A stretch of DNA of 64,000 nt from Nereocystis luetkeana (taxonomy: Eukaryota > Sar > Phaeophyceae > Laminariales > Laminariaceae), in NCBI GenBank assembly GCA_031213475.1, contig JARUPZ010000015.1, forward strand, positions 9,204,528 through 9,268,527, written 5' to 3'. Position numbers and translations under genes: made by a program. The first letter of the stretch is position 1; each line of letters starts with the position of its first letter. The notes below the pieces were generated by a model. It made no database searches. It saw nothing but the letters and a program-made list of their open reading frames with translations, and had not been told where the DNA came from. Of the stretch, positions 1-11,400 are shown piece after piece.

Positions 1-666
1 GATGACCTCTGCGGGCTGGCCGTGTCCCTCAGCGCGGTCATCCGGTAGTCTAGCAAGGCCTCGATACTGTAAAAAACTCTCAGTTCGCCGTCCCCTGGAA
101 GCAAGCCCCGACGGCTACCGCCTCCGCCCCCACCGTTCCCGCTCCCACTCGCACCTGCAATCCCATTTCCGAACTGGCGCTGGCCCTGTGACTGACACCC
201 CTTCCGTACGGGCGCCGGCGTAGACGTAGAAGCAGCAGAAGCAGCAGAAGCAACAGAAACAGAGGTAGCAGCAGCAGCAGCAGCAGAAGCAGGACCAGAA
301 GCAGCAGCAGAAGCCGCAGTAGCAGCAGCAGTAGCAGCAGAAGCAGCAGCAGCAGCGGAGGCAGAAGGAGCAGAAACAACGACGGTGTTGATACCGTCGT
401 GCGAGTGGCGCGCTCGCTTATTGGAGAACAGCTTGTCCCCACCGCCCCCACCTCCACCGCCTCGTCCACCTCCGCCGCCGCCTCCACCACCGGAAGACCT
501 TCTGCTCCCTCTCGCCCCCGACATGATCGGCCCCGTGTGGTGCCGCTGGTGCAGCGACTCTCGCGACCGATCGTCCCCAGCGTACACCGTTGCAGTTGCC
601 GCCGCTGGGGCCGTAGCAGCTGCAGCCGCCGCAGCAGCTGCCCCAGACGCGTCCTCCCTGCGGTCC
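1..666 (-). CDS. Partial exon of an unrecognised Ala/Ser/Gly-rich protein, running off the left edge
   Basis: On the minus strand a frame stays open from a good acceptor (attatcag, just above 666) to the window edge, over 220 codons. It starts with an Ala-rich segment, continues through a poly-Gly stretch (around 430-500) and a long Ala/Ser-rich segment (around 235-380), and ends in a less repetitive part containing GELRVFYSIEALLDYRMTAL (about 20-90), which looks like a folded region. The opposite-frame poly-Leu and poly-Pro ORFs are shadows of the GCN/CAG repeats. I recognise no family. The exon needs an upstream exon ending in phase 2, whereas the next exon found upstream (7580-8427) ends in phase 0, so either an exon was missed between 0.7 and 7.5 kb or this is a different gene. 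Confidence 0.5.
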
Positions 667-924
667 CTGATAATGTGATGCGGGGTTGCCGGCCAGAAGC
701 CTGACTGTCCCGGGAGGCGAGCGCTCCTGCGCACGGGAGAGTGCTCGAGGAGGCCGTGTGAGCCCTTCCCCGCATGGTGGTTGCTCTGGTGGCGCTGCTG
801 GTTGAGGAATGCAGTGGTAGAGTTGTTCAATTGGGGGGGGGGGAGGGGGGGGATTAGTCTGAATACATTCTGCATGTAAGAAAAGGGTGAAATGGGACAA
901 GGTGCTCATCCCCCTCCTCCCCCC
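667..924. other. Gene-free stretch
   Basis: No exon recognised. It holds a G-rich run (about 831-851) and a short stretch related to 1165-1215 and 2212-2245 (aaaaggg..gggacaagg), part of the diverged tandem duplication described below. Confidence 0.4.
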
Positions 925-1150
925 GGGATTTTGGCTCAGGGGTATAGCGACCGATTATGTACTCCAAGTCGATGGTTCACGCACCACCTTTCGTTTTTGT
1001 TTCGCGTTTTTAATTGTATGGTTTTGTTTTTTTCCGCTTTCCGTTTTACGGCATTTTAATATTGTCATACTAAAAAAACAAATAGGATGTGCATACACGC
1101 ACTTCTAGAGTAAGTATCGGTACGTGGATGGGTGTGGTGTGGGTGTGGGC
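925..1150 (+). mobile_element. tRNA-headed SINE-like repeat, family D, copy 1
   Basis: The head has a tRNA-like pol III A box (TTGGCTCAGGGGTATAGCG, about 940-960) and a degenerate B box (GATGGTTCACGC, about 981-992). It is followed by a T-rich body with an inverted pair (cattttaatattg / catactaaa) and the tail motif gtgcatac-gcacttctaga shared with copy 2. This is the most decayed of three same-strand copies in the first 3 kb. It is not a functional tRNA gene because no cloverleaf can be closed. Confidence 0.6.
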
Positions 1151-1379
1151 GGAATGTGGAATTAATATGAAACACATTCTGTGTGTAGGAAAAGGGATAA
1201 CTGGGACAAGGTGCTTGGACGCAGTGTGGGCTAGTTCTTTCAGTGGCAACACCCACGGTTTGGGTACGAACTACTTGGAATTAGTGTGAGATAATTTATG
1301 ACGGTATCCTTATTGTTCAATACGCTTACGTAGCAGTAGTAGAGACGTCGCTTTGGATACAGTATGTAACACTATATTG

Positions 1380-1640
1380 GTTTCAGTATGCCCCGCGGGA
1401 CACCGGCTCTCCCGAGCGCAACCGGACCTCCCGCGGTTGAACGGCGGTGCCATGTCTCCCTCAAACCGCAGCCCTTGGTGTCCCCGGCGAAAGAACAGGC
1501 GCCGTCGGCCAACTCGGTGAGTGGGGAGCGCCGAAAGGCGCCCCCACTCGCCCCCGCGGGGGCGGGTTGCTCACTCCAGGGGAAGGGGCGGGGGTACCCG
1601 CTATGGTGGGGGGGGGGGGGGTCCACTACTTGAGGATGTG
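1380..1640. repeat. GC-rich tandem unit, copy 1 (pairs with 2300-2560)
   Basis: The block begins TTTCAGTATGCCCCGCG and shares conserved islands with 2300-2560, including AACTCGGTGAG. Its + frame (…AKEQAPSANSVSGERRKAP…) aligns with the copy 2 frame (…PKEGAPPANSASRGGRKVP…), and the minus frames also align (RGILKP). It contains a strong hairpin with a GAAA loop at 1519-1549. It ends in a run of G. It could be a decayed coding remnant of a mobile element; the family is unknown. Confidence 0.5.
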
Positions 1641-1734
1641 CTTGCCTCCCGTCTTTGTTCGTGTCCCCTCTGTTGGGTTTGCGTTTATATGAAAGGCGTT
1701 TTATTTCCGGGGATGGAACAACATGATCCCCCCC

Positions 1735-1975
1735 CCCTCCCCCGGGATTTTGGCTCAGCGGTAGAGCGCTCTACTACGTACGCCAATTCAAAGGTTCGCG
1801 CGCCGCCTTTCGTTTTTATTTGCTCATTTAGTTGCATGGGTTTTAGTTTTTCTTGCGATATACTTTCATGGCATTTTAGTATGGCCATACTAAACAACCC
1901 ATAGGATGTGCATACGCACACTTCTAGAGCTGGTGCCGGTACATGGATGGATGGGTGGGGTGGGTGGATGGCTGG
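1735..1975 (+). mobile_element. tRNA-headed SINE-like repeat, family D, copy 2
   Basis: Best-preserved copy. GGCTCAGCGGTAGAGCGCTC (about 1751-1770) is a near-perfect tRNA D-arm/A box and AAAGGTTCGCGCGCC (about 1789-1803) is a B-box-like T arm. The body is T-rich with the inverted pair cattttagtatgg / ccatactaaa, then the shared tail gtgcatacgcacacttctaga and a GGATGGGTGG-type G-rich end. Confidence 0.7.
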
Positions 1976-2096
1976 AGGGGTAATTTTTACGGACTGCAAT
2001 ATTTCCGTACACCGGGGCTGGGTGGGTCGGTTATGGGTGGGTGAAGGTGGGTTGGTGGGTGTATTTCCGGCTGGAAAAGTAGCGGTCGTACCACTA

Positions 2097-2200
2097 TTAC
2101 GGGGGGGCATAGTAAATAGGACCTACGGTACACACAGAAACCTATATTTTACCTATTTTTACCCTCAATAATTGGTCCTATTTACTATTGTCCCCCGTAA
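2097..2200. mobile_element. MITE-1 copy (TA target, TTACGGGGGACC-type inverted repeats)
   Basis: 104-bp element with long terminal inverted repeats (TTACGGGGG..ATAGTAAATAGGACC and its complement) around an A/T-rich centre. It is flanked by TA at 2095-2096 and 2201-2202. The same family occurs at least seven more times in the window. Confidence 0.85.
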
Positions 2201-2299
2201 TAGTTGGTATTATAGGAAAAGGGTTAACGGGGACAGAGTACTTGAAATTAGTCGTGGGTAGCAATCATGACGTCGTCATATATCTTCGAAGCCTCTTCG

Positions 2300-2560
2300 G
2301 TTTCAGTATGCCCCGCGAAGCGCCGGCTCCCGAGCGCCACCCGACCCCCCGCGGCCGGGTGACTGGGCCACACCCGCGCCCACACGTAAGCCTTCGGATG
2401 CCCCGGCCAAAGGAAGGGGCGCCACCGGCTAACTCGGCGAGCAGAGGGGGTCGAAAGGTACCCTGCTGGGGAAGGGTCGCTTGATCCCCGGGACTGGGGG
2501 GGGGAATCCCCGGGGAGGGATGGGTTTCCAACATTTTTCGAGGCATTTCCCCCCAGGGGA
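2300..2560. repeat. GC-rich tandem unit, copy 2
   Basis: Diverged copy of 1380-1640, in the same order relative to a family D SINE downstream, so 1.38-1.98 and 2.30-2.91 kb form a degenerate tandem duplication. The hairpin of copy 1 is represented at 2440-2467, again with a GAAA loop but different stem bases. Confidence 0.5.
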
Positions 2561-2624
2561 TGTTTTGTAGAGTCCCCTGCTTTATATGTCCGTTGGTATG
2601 GAAGGAGTCATGTTCTACTTTCCC

Positions 2625-2905
2625 CCCCTCGGCTTTTTATTCGCCATTCTTTTCGGCCAGCGGTAGAGCGCTCTATTTTGTATGCCGAGTTCAGCTGTTC
2701 GAGCCCCGCCTTTTGAGACGTTTTTTTTTCAGCCTTTTTTATTTGGTCAAATTCTATGGGTTTTCGTGAACCTTCGTTTTCGTTATCATTGTATAGAAGT
2801 TCAGTATGGTATTACTGAAACCCATACGTTTTTTAGAAACACTAAAATGCATGCACTTTTTGAGTAAGTACAGATACGTGGATGGGTGGATGGGGTGGGT
2901 GGGTG
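2625..2905 (+). mobile_element. tRNA-headed SINE-like repeat, family D, copy 3
   Basis: A box CAGCGGTAGAGCGCTCT (about 2659-2675) and a well-kept B box CTGTTCGAGCCCCGCC (about 2696-2711). A T-rich body, inverted pair and GGATGGGTGG end follow as in copies 1 and 2. Confidence 0.65.
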
Positions 2906-2989
2906 TATGATCCGTTTGCACAGTACAACACATATCTGGTATACTTTTTGAGCAAGTACGGGTACCTGCAAAGGTCATCAGAGTACGGG

Positions 2990-3375
2990 TACCCGTCCTG
3001 AGGACTCAGTCGACGAGTCGCCAGTACCAGTCCCTTTGGGAGGACTCAGTCCTCAGGCTACCCGGGGGTCTGAAAGGACGGAATCCTACCAGTCCATAGG
3101 GAACTCCGAGGGCTGAAACGACAGGGTCTCGCCAGTCCTCACGGTACCTGCCGGGCTATAGGACTGAGTCCCACCATTCCTTAGGGTACCTGGGGGGCTG
3201 AAATGACTGAGTCTCGCCAGTCCTCAGGGTACTCGTGGGCCTGAATGGACCGAGTAACGCCAGTCTACAGAGTATCCGGGGGGCTGAAAGAACTGACCCC
3301 CGCCAGTTCTCAGGGTACACTGGGGGCTTGAAGGACTGAGTCCCCCCAGTCCAAAGGGTACGAGAAGTCAAAAGG
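2990..3375. repeat. Minisatellite, 43-bp unit, about nine degenerate copies
   Basis: Successive units carry ctcagggtac…ggggggctgaa…gactgagtc…gccagtc. Four adjacent units around 3200-3370 can be laid out at a regular 43-bp spacing. Units contain internal complementarity (ggactgagtcc). No coding sense seen. Confidence 0.75.
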
Positions 3376-4164
3376 ACTACTGCTGTAGTACCTGGAGGAC
3401 TGGTACTGTGACGGCCTTTGGGTACGTACGGGGAGGTGGGTGGGTGTGTACCACGTTATTTTTAGTCCACTGGGGGGTGCGTGTACGACACGGATTTTTT
3501 AGGCCACCACTGGTGTTGCAGCGAACCACTACATTTCCGGAGGAGTTTGCCACCCGGGTTTTTTTGTTGGGTTCCCGGTTTGGGACTTCCGTTTGTGTGG
3601 AGGATTTTCTTTTTGGGGGCTTTTGATGTATTCCTCCCCTCCCGGAGGTTTGCCGCTCGAATCCACGTTGCTTTTTTCTCGTGCATACAGCATGCTGCAG
3701 TAGGTGTGTCCTCGGCGCTCTCTTTTGTGTATAGGTACGTAACGCACACCAGTACATAGGTACGGGCATCATATTCCTACACACGTACAGTACAGCGGTT
3801 TCATACTCTGTAGCTGTATTGTTAGGTGCCGTACAAGAGTACCTGGCTGGATGGGTGGGTGTTGGGTGGGAGGCTGGAAGGGTGGGTGTTGGGTGGGAGG
3901 GTGGATGGGTGGGTTGGTAGTTGAAGTACATAGGTGCATACGTAGTCGTTTTAGCCGTTTTACGTTTTGCGTTATACGTAACGGGTTTAATAGCACGCCG
4001 GTTGGTGTTGCGGCGTACGACTAGATTGAGAAAACAGTAAAAGGGTTACAATAGGTAATGGTGAATGGGCGGAATCAACTGTGAAATCGAAGATCTCGTC
4101 TTGGCAAGCTCTTGCTTTTTTCAAGTCAGTAACACCCACGCTTTGGGTACGAACTGCATTACTA
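3376..4164. repeat. Gene-free stretch with a G-rich minisatellite
   Basis: Contains a short tandem repeat of GGATGGGTGGGTGTTGGGTGG type (about 3847-3925). The overlapping open frames look like shadows of the repeat. Nothing else recognised. Confidence 0.4.
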
Positions 4165-4269
4165 ATACGGGGGGCCATAGTTAACATGACCCATGGTATA
4201 CATAAAAACCTATATATTTACCCATTTTTACTTACAATACTCGGTCCTGTTAACTATGGCCCCCCGTAA
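4165..4269. mobile_element. MITE-1 copy
   Basis: Same inverted repeats as the other MITE-1 copies (…GGGGGGCCATAGTTAACATGACC and complement), with TA at 4163-4164 and 4270-4271. The left terminus reads ATACGG instead of TTACGG. Confidence 0.85.
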
Positions 4270-5562
4270 TAATAGGAATTGGAGTACAAAAAAAACGCAG
4301 TGGCAACACTACGACCATTTGGGGACAAATCTCTTACATCTTAAATTAATGTGAGAACAAATCATGATTTCTACTGGAGTAGAAGAGGGTTATTGGGGGC
4401 GAAGGAACTTGGATATAGCATGGGATTTGTTTTTCAAACAACAACACCCGCGGGAACAAACTGAATTCGGACTAGGAGTTTTCTTGCCACCCGCGTTCCA
4501 GGGGCAAACTGCTTGGGATTGGTGTAGTAAGGTTTTTCTAGTAACAACGCCTTCCAAGGTGGCCCAGGTATTAGGAAAAGGGACCTTTGGAAGAAAAAAT
4601 AACGACACGAATATACACCCCCCAAAAAATAGCACGCTAGCTCAATACCGTTAATCGCAACACCCTACGACCTATGACCCATAGAAAAAGTTATCTCGAA
4701 AAAAATCCCGCAAAAAAGTACCAGGTGTTCTCGAAAATTAGTCAGTTTTCTGTCGACTACGCAACCCTTTCGAAACCGGGGGGGGGGGGTTGAGGTCTGA
4801 AAAACAAATCACGACTTACTAACGGAACGTACGAGATTCATATCACAAAAAAACCCATCAAAACCCGGACGTGGTCCTGGGTCCAACCGGTTTTTACGGG
4901 ACCCGTATGGGAAATTCAGCCGAACGCAGAAAGCGGGGATGGGCTGAAAAACTCCCCGGGTGAAACAAAAGCCCAGATCAAGCTGAACAATTCCGGGTAT
5001 AGCGGTTGCGTGGGGTGGGGATCACGGATCTGTGGCGTAATTTTGTGTTAAGGGTTGTCACTTGGTACTGGGATACAGACACGCAACTTCAGCGACAGTA
5101 CAAAGTACGCACACTCCATGTTTTTCACATCAATTCCATATTTTTTCCCTGGAAAACAGTTCGGTGTTGCGGCAAAGGCTACGACCACATACAGAGTTCT
5201 AAGGAAAACAGTGAAATCCGCGAAGAAGAAAAAAAAACACACTGCTCATAATCATAACCACACCACCACCACAAACTCCCCACCCAAAACCGCGGTATCC
5301 TTCGATAACCCTACGCAACGCCATACCCTCAACATTTATCCTGGAACCCTACCCGAACCCTATCCTGCCCGTTTCCGCCCGCCCCAGCACGAAAGCAGTG
5401 ATCATACGTTAGACTACTGTTGTTTGTGTACCTGGCACCTGGCACAGCAGTTTCCCGCATAATTTTAGGGTTTTACGGAATTAAAGGCGTGTTTATACGT
5501 CTCAAAAACCGTGCCGGCGGCCCCCTGGTAGGAATAGCAACCAATGCTCGTGTACAAGTACG
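4270..5562. other. Gene-free stretch
   Basis: Mixed composition, one run of G at 4779-4789 and no exon-like frame with splice sites. I see nothing I can name here. Confidence 0.35.
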
Positions 5563-6150
5563 AGCACATGTGGGAACAGCTATCTATGGCAGACTGCACG
5601 AACAGAAGCCGGTAGCCCCGGTGGTATATTAATAGTGTAGTGGTTACACTCGGACGCTGCGAGTGTTGATCATGAAGCGAGAGTGTGATTGCTTTCATTC
5701 GCAAAAAAAAACAGGAGTTACCTGCTGAGAGCGCCAAACGTGGGCAGGCGCAACAGCACATGTGGGAACAGCTATCTATGGCAGACTGCACGAACAGAAG
5801 CCGGTAGCCCCGGTGGTATATTAATAGTGTAGTGGTTACACCCGGACGCTGCGAGTGTTGATCATGAAGCGAGAGTGTGATTGCTTTCATTCGCGAAAAA
5901 AAACAGGAGTTACCTGCTGAGAGCGCCAAACGTGGGCAGGCGCAAAAATTTAACAAACGCGAGTCGACGAGGGACAAAAGGCCTGATGTTTTTTCGCGAT
6001 GAAAAATGCGAGGTTACGTGAACCATGTAGGGGAGAAGGGGGGAGAGAGCCTGCTGCGTGACGCCGGATATGAGTTACGACTACTTATAGGAGGGAGAGA
6101 GTAAAAAAGGGAGAACGAAAAAAAAGGGATAAGCAACAAAAAAGAAAGGT
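5563..6150 (+). mobile_element. SINE family C with a 192-bp head duplication
   Basis: 5563-5754 and 5755-5946 are nearly identical 192-bp direct repeats. Each holds a head with a tRNA-like A box (AGTGTAGTGGTTACAC) and the start of a core (gagagcgccaaacgtgggcaggcgca). After the second repeat the core continues (gcgagtcgacgaggga…ggagagagcctgctgcgtga…gagttacga) and ends in an A-rich tail (about 6100-6150). The core matches SINE family A closely. The B box is degenerate, so the tRNA origin of this head is less certain than for A and B. Confidence 0.65.
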
Positions 6151-6483
6151 GGTACCTGGTATTGAACATGGTACCGGGTACTTGCCAGGCTAACAGCTGT
6201 CGTTGCTGCGCTTTGATGTGAAAACAACAACAGCAAAAGCTCACCAAAAGGTTCAAGGAAAAAAACCATACTAGACCCCACAACAACACCCGAGACCTAG
6301 ACTCGGGATACACAAAAATCAAGTTGAAAAAATATTTCGTCGGTTGTTTGTTTTTCAATATTGTAGAAACTCCACCTCTTTGTTCGTTAAATCATTGTCC
6401 TGCTCTTTTTTATCGCGCACGCATTCCACCCGTCTTATGATATTTTTGTTTTGTATCATGGTATTGCTCATTAAAAAGTCGCC
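6151..6483. other. Gene-free stretch
   Basis: Contains the first TACCTGGTA motif (6153-6161). No gene recognised. Confidence 0.35.
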
Positions 6484-6835
6484 CCCGGTGGCTTGGTAGG
6501 TGGTCCGCGTGCCTCTCAAGATCAATTTCGTGGGTTGAAGTCTCACCGAGTGCATGCTCCTAGGGGCTCTCTCTTGCATAAATATATATATATTAGCGAA
6601 AACGGCGAGAGCGTGACTTAGCTACATTCGATGAAACTCGACGAGCTGTGGGAATGCTGAACTCTATGCGCGACAAACAATAAAGGCACGTACCGAGGGG
6701 GAGAAGGGTAGACACCTATGACCACGGCCTGTCCAGAAGCTCGTTGAGGCTAAACCTTCCTATGAGCTAGGCTGGAAAGTGAAAGTGATGATTGAAAAAC
6801 AAACAAACGAACAAACAAACAAACAAACAAACAAA
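6484..6835 (+). mobile_element. SINE family B, copy 1
   Basis: tRNA-like head: A box GTGGCTTGGTAGGTGGTC, B-box region GTGGGTTGAAGTCTC (the usual GGTTCGA has become GGTTGAA). Then a body with the A/C-type core (gagagcgtgac…attcgatga…ctcgacgag…aaggcacgtaccgagggggagaaggg) and a (CAAA)n tail at about 6795-6835. A second copy is at 45419-45762. Confidence 0.8.
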
Positions 6836-7579
6836 ATGTAGAGAAATCCCAGCTACCAGGCTTGTTTCTCATTTTGAACAGTAGAGGTGTTACCCGCCTA
6901 GCACCCGTACCCAATGGGTACCCGCTAGTTGCGGGGGAGAAATACCGGGTAATAGGCTCCCGGGTACCCAGGTACCAGATAGTTTACCCTGGAACCCCGG
7001 GGATGGTACCATACCATCCCCTGAATCACATGCCGTCTGGAAGTGTTCGCACTCGTTTGCTGCATGTTCGAGGTTGAGGTTGGGTCGACGGATCTTTGCG
7101 AACTCCGGCCTTCGCCCTCTATCGAGGTACCCGGTAGACCCTTGGATGCTGGACTGGGGATCGGTGTTGGGTATCATACACCGAAGCATTGGCAGTGGGA
7201 TACCTCGTGCCATGTGTGTGTGATTCGCTCGTTGTAATTGTGAGAAGGAAAGGGGTAATTCGCACCAAGTGCTGCCCGGCGCACGTGATCTGGGGGATGA
7301 TAAGATTGCGCTTCCGGGGTTTCCAGGTCACATTATCGCGTACCGTGCGCCCGAACACCCGGCGAATCCTACTCGAACTATAACCCTAACCCGAGAAAAG
7401 TATCGGCAGGCTAAGTGATACCCGCAAGTACCCAGACAATGGACAAAAAAGGGCAACACATATACTGGACTGGGAGAGAGTGTGGTGTCGTTCTCTCTTC
7501 TTGTCGTTTGTCGATCTCACAGTCGTTGAGTGTTACAGCTATTTTATTCCACAAAAGCAAATCAAACGTCCTGGCTCAC
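6836..7579. other. Gene-free stretch downstream of the last recognised exon of the left gene
   Basis: Rich in GGTACC/GGGTACC palindromes (about 6900-7015) and with one CCCTAACCC (7382-7390). An exon linking 7580-8427 to 1-666 might lie here or further left, but I could not find one with acceptable splice sites. Confidence 0.3.
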
Positions 7580-8427
7580 CTCGGTGTCCACACACGCGGC
7601 CGCCTCTGCTGCCATCCGTGACGCCTGTTCGGTCCGCGCATGACTCTCCACCGCGGTGTGCCTCTCCTCGTTCGGAACAGCTCTAGCAGCCGATCGCATC
7701 GCGTCTGCTACCACTTCCTCCGACGCAGCGAGCAACACCTCCATGTCGTGCCGTCTCCGAAGCTCGCTCGACCTTGCCTCGGCCTCCCTCTCGCGCCTTT
7801 GCCTGATTTCCACCTGCTGATCCGACCGGACGGCGTCGTCGGCAACGGCGGGAACGAGCGAGAGACTCCCCCCTCCCGCCACGCCGTTGCCGTTAGCCGA
7901 GGCTTTTCCGCTGCACGTCCCAACCTCGGAGCCGCTCGCTGCCGCCACCGCAGCCACCGCAGCCGCTTCCCCCAGTAGGGGGGCGGCAGGCCTCAGCTGC
8001 GGCGGGGGCTGCCTCTCCTCTGTCCTGTTACTAGTCTCATCCAATCCCCCCCGCCCCTTCCTCCCCTTCCCCCGCTCCAGGCGCTCCTCGCGCTCCTCGT
8101 ACTCCTGCAGGAGGTCCGCGCGCCGCTGCTCCCGCTGCCCAGGCCTCTGCTGCTGATGCTGCCGCTGCTGCCGCTGCTGCCGGGGTGGTGGCGGCGGCAG
8201 CGGCGGCGGCGGCGGCGACGACGACGGAACCTGAGGAGAAACATCATGCGATCTCTTCCCGGCAAGGCCTGGAGGATTGGGGGTTCCGCTCGGCCGGTCG
8301 TCGGCGTCCGCTGCGGCCGTGCCAGAGGTAGCGTCGCGACGAGTCTCGACCGATCGCGGTAGCTCCTTGTGCCGGCGAGGAGGCGGCGGCGTTGGCTGAT
8401 GTTGCTGCGACCATGGTTTAGCTGGCA
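7580..8427 (-). CDS. Exon 6 (of those seen) of the unrecognised left gene
   Basis: 848 nt. Acceptor ccatcacag just above 8427, donor GTGAGC just below 7580. Encodes a Pro/Gln-rich start, a charged helical run (LLQEYEEREERLERGKGRK), an Ala-rich part and a second helical run (EIRQRREREAEARSSELRRR). It takes one base from exon 5 and ends in phase 0. Most likely the protein continues in an exon not found. Confidence 0.65.
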
Positions 8428-11400
8428 CTGTGATGGCAGTAGCGTGGGGGCGTCGGATGGGGGTGGTGGGAGGAGGGTCAGAAGGGGAATAAGGGAGGTT
8501 AAAAGGGGCGTTATTACATCGGAGAGCGTGGGGTTATAGCACAAAGCGTGGCCGCTTGCAGTTATTAGATTCCAAGCAACAGCGCCATTTATTATTTACC
8601 GCCTTCATGGTTTCGGCTTCAGCTGGTAGGCGTCTGTCGCGCGCACAACGAGAGCAACGACCACAACAACAACAGAAACACCCAAATCACACACCAGCGC
8701 TAACGCCAGGACCAGCACAAACACCAACCCCAACACCAAACCTGTAGTCTTCAGGGCTTTACATGGATCATCACCCGACCCCCGGGTCGGGCTAATAGGT
8801 GTTCAAACTGTCACGGATCGGGTCGGGTCGGATCAGGAGGCACCCAACATCTCACGGGTCGGGTCCGGTCAGCTCGATTCAGGAGGTTTCAAAATCTCTT
8901 GGGTCGAGTCGATTCGGGTGGGGTCCATAATTGTTCAAATCTCACGGGTCGGGTAGGGGTCAAAAGGTGTTCAAACCCTCACGGGTTGGCACGGGTCACG
9001 ACACGCGAGAAACGGGTCACTCGAAGGTTAGGCCAACATGAACCGCGACATGTTTTTGGTTGACTCGCGGGTAGCGTACCGGCCCGCGGGGTCGACACCT
9101 GAAAAACCTCCCGCGTTTTACCAGAAGGTGTTTGTCAGATCAGTACTCAATAATACTCATTTGGTGTCAGAATCAATTACAGAACCACAAACTCTCTATT
9201 CGCATGTCCGCACCCATCCATACCCACTTCAGCCAGGACATTCGTATCACGGTTGGGTACAAAAATGACGATTAAATCGCTCTTCAAGAGTCGACCCACG
9301 GGCCAGATGCGCGGGTTGGACCCAAGAGAAATGTTCTCACGGGACAAGGTTACCCGAGCCACGACATGACCCGTATCTCACGGGTCAATCGGAATCTGGC
9401 GGGTCGGGTTGGGTCGGATCAGGAGGTGTTAATACCACGTATCTTACGAGTCGAGCCTGGTCGGGTCAAGAGGTTTTGATTTATAACGGGTCTGGTCGGG
9501 TCGGCTCAGAAGGTTTTCAAATCTCGTGAGTCGGGTCGGGTTGGTTCAGGATTTTTTCAAATATCACGTGTCGGGTCGGGTCAGGTCAGGTCAGGAGGTC
9601 TCGGTCGGTTTGTGTCAGGTCAAGACGTCTCAAAAGTTTCACAGGTCGGGTCGGGTCAGCTGCTCCAACCCGACTCGACGTGCCCCGTGAGGCTTGATCT
9701 GATCAGCGAACAATCCTGCTAATCTTCGCCCCCACCGTGCCCCAGCCGTGTCCATACCATGTCACTCTCCGTAAGTACCTCTCACCGTGTGAGATACGGA
9801 CGCGGCGCCCCTGCAGGACCGTTGCAGCCAATGCTTCCCTCTCCGGGGAGGTCAGCATGAGATTCGGCTTGTCGGGCATTTCCTCGCGACCAGAAGTTCC
9901 CACCTCGACCTCGGCTCTGCCCCCAGAATACACCTCGCGGTTCCCCTGCCCGCCTTCCCACTCTCGCGCGAACGGATCGCAGTACCGTTCCGGGAACGGT
10001 CTCGGTCCAAGTGCTGTACCTGGTCCCGAGACCGGTTCCGAGAACCTTTCCGGGAAAAACAGCACTTCCTCCATGCCACCACGGTAACCTTCACCACCAC
10101 GACGGCCGTCGTCAACGTCATGCCGCTCGTCCGCGGGTGCCCAGCGCCTTTTCGCCGCAGCAGGCCCGGTCCCCTTCCCGAGGTGACCGTACGGGATAGG
10201 GTGTGCGGCGGAACCGTTGACGGTTCGATCCCCGCGCAGCCGGGGGGTGTTGACAATCCCGTCGTCGCGCCTGCCACTAGACTTGCGCGGTAAGCGAGGG
10301 GCGGCAATAGCGGCAGCGGCGGCAGATGCTTGGCGAGACGTGCCTCCGCTGACCGTGGAACTCCTGCCGCGCCTGCTCAAGGAGCGCACAGGTCTCGGCC
10401 CCGGTACCGGCGGCGCCGCCAAACGGCTTGGGAATGACATGCTCTGTGAGAAGGAAAAGTGTTGCCAGGTTTTCCGGCACATACATGCGCCCAAAAGAGA
10501 GGGTTGGGAGCGGGGGCCGGGATAATGGGAATGCCGTGGGGGGTGGCGACAGTGGGAAAAGGGAGAGACAACGACGAAAAGAGGGGGGGGGTGTAGAGAG
10601 GTATAGAAAGACATGTAGAACAGACAAATAGACAGGCGGAAATACACAAAGACAGGTGGGCAGGCGATTTTGAAGACGGATATAAAGACAGACAAATAAC
10701 AACGCGTACAGTACAAGCCCCTACTTGTCACACCTACTGACTGTACAGTTCATCACGCCCCAACCAACCACATGCACTGACTGTACAAATGTAGTACAGC
10801 AAGCCCCAGCCAATCACATCTACTGACGGCACCTCAGGCCCCAACAAGCCACATCTGCTGACTTGCCAGCCCTAAACAACCGCCCCCACCGACCGCCCGC
10901 CCATCCGTCACGGCCTCCTTACCCGCCCCGCCCGCGCAGCCGAGGAAGAAGGGACCCTCAGCTTCACCCGCCCCCCACCACCACCGCCAACATCACCACC
11001 ACCACCACCTCCACGACCATCCCCGCCTGACCTCCCCCTCCCGACGGGCACGGACGAAGAGACCCCCGCCTTCGCCCGCCCCCCACCACCACCGCCAACA
11101 TCACCACCGCCACCACCACCACCACCACCACCACCACCACCACCACCATCCCCGCCTGACCTCCCCCTCCCGACGGGCACGATGTGGGAGGGACGGGGTG
11201 GTAGCCGCGCCGGTCGTGGCGGCAGCGACGTAGAGGCAGTAATGACCCTGGGAGGCCTGGCGCTGGAAACGTGGGCCGTGTCCTTCGAACGCGATCGGAT
11301 AGGGGGCTGAGAAATGCGGCTCTTGTAGTTTCCTTCGAGAACCTGATTTGCACCGGGCGGGGTTGGGTAGGATGGCGGGAGGGGGGAGGTACTCATTACT

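Noticed and set aside
80-775. Long poly-Leu/Arg frame (231 codons) on the minus strand
   Set aside because: It is a shadow of GCN/CAG repeats; another minus-strand frame at 1-666 with a good acceptor reads an Ala/Gly-rich protein with an ordinary C-terminal part.
2990-3375. CRISPR-like array
   Set aside because: The 43-bp units are contiguous and degenerate without unique spacers, and the genome is eukaryotic.
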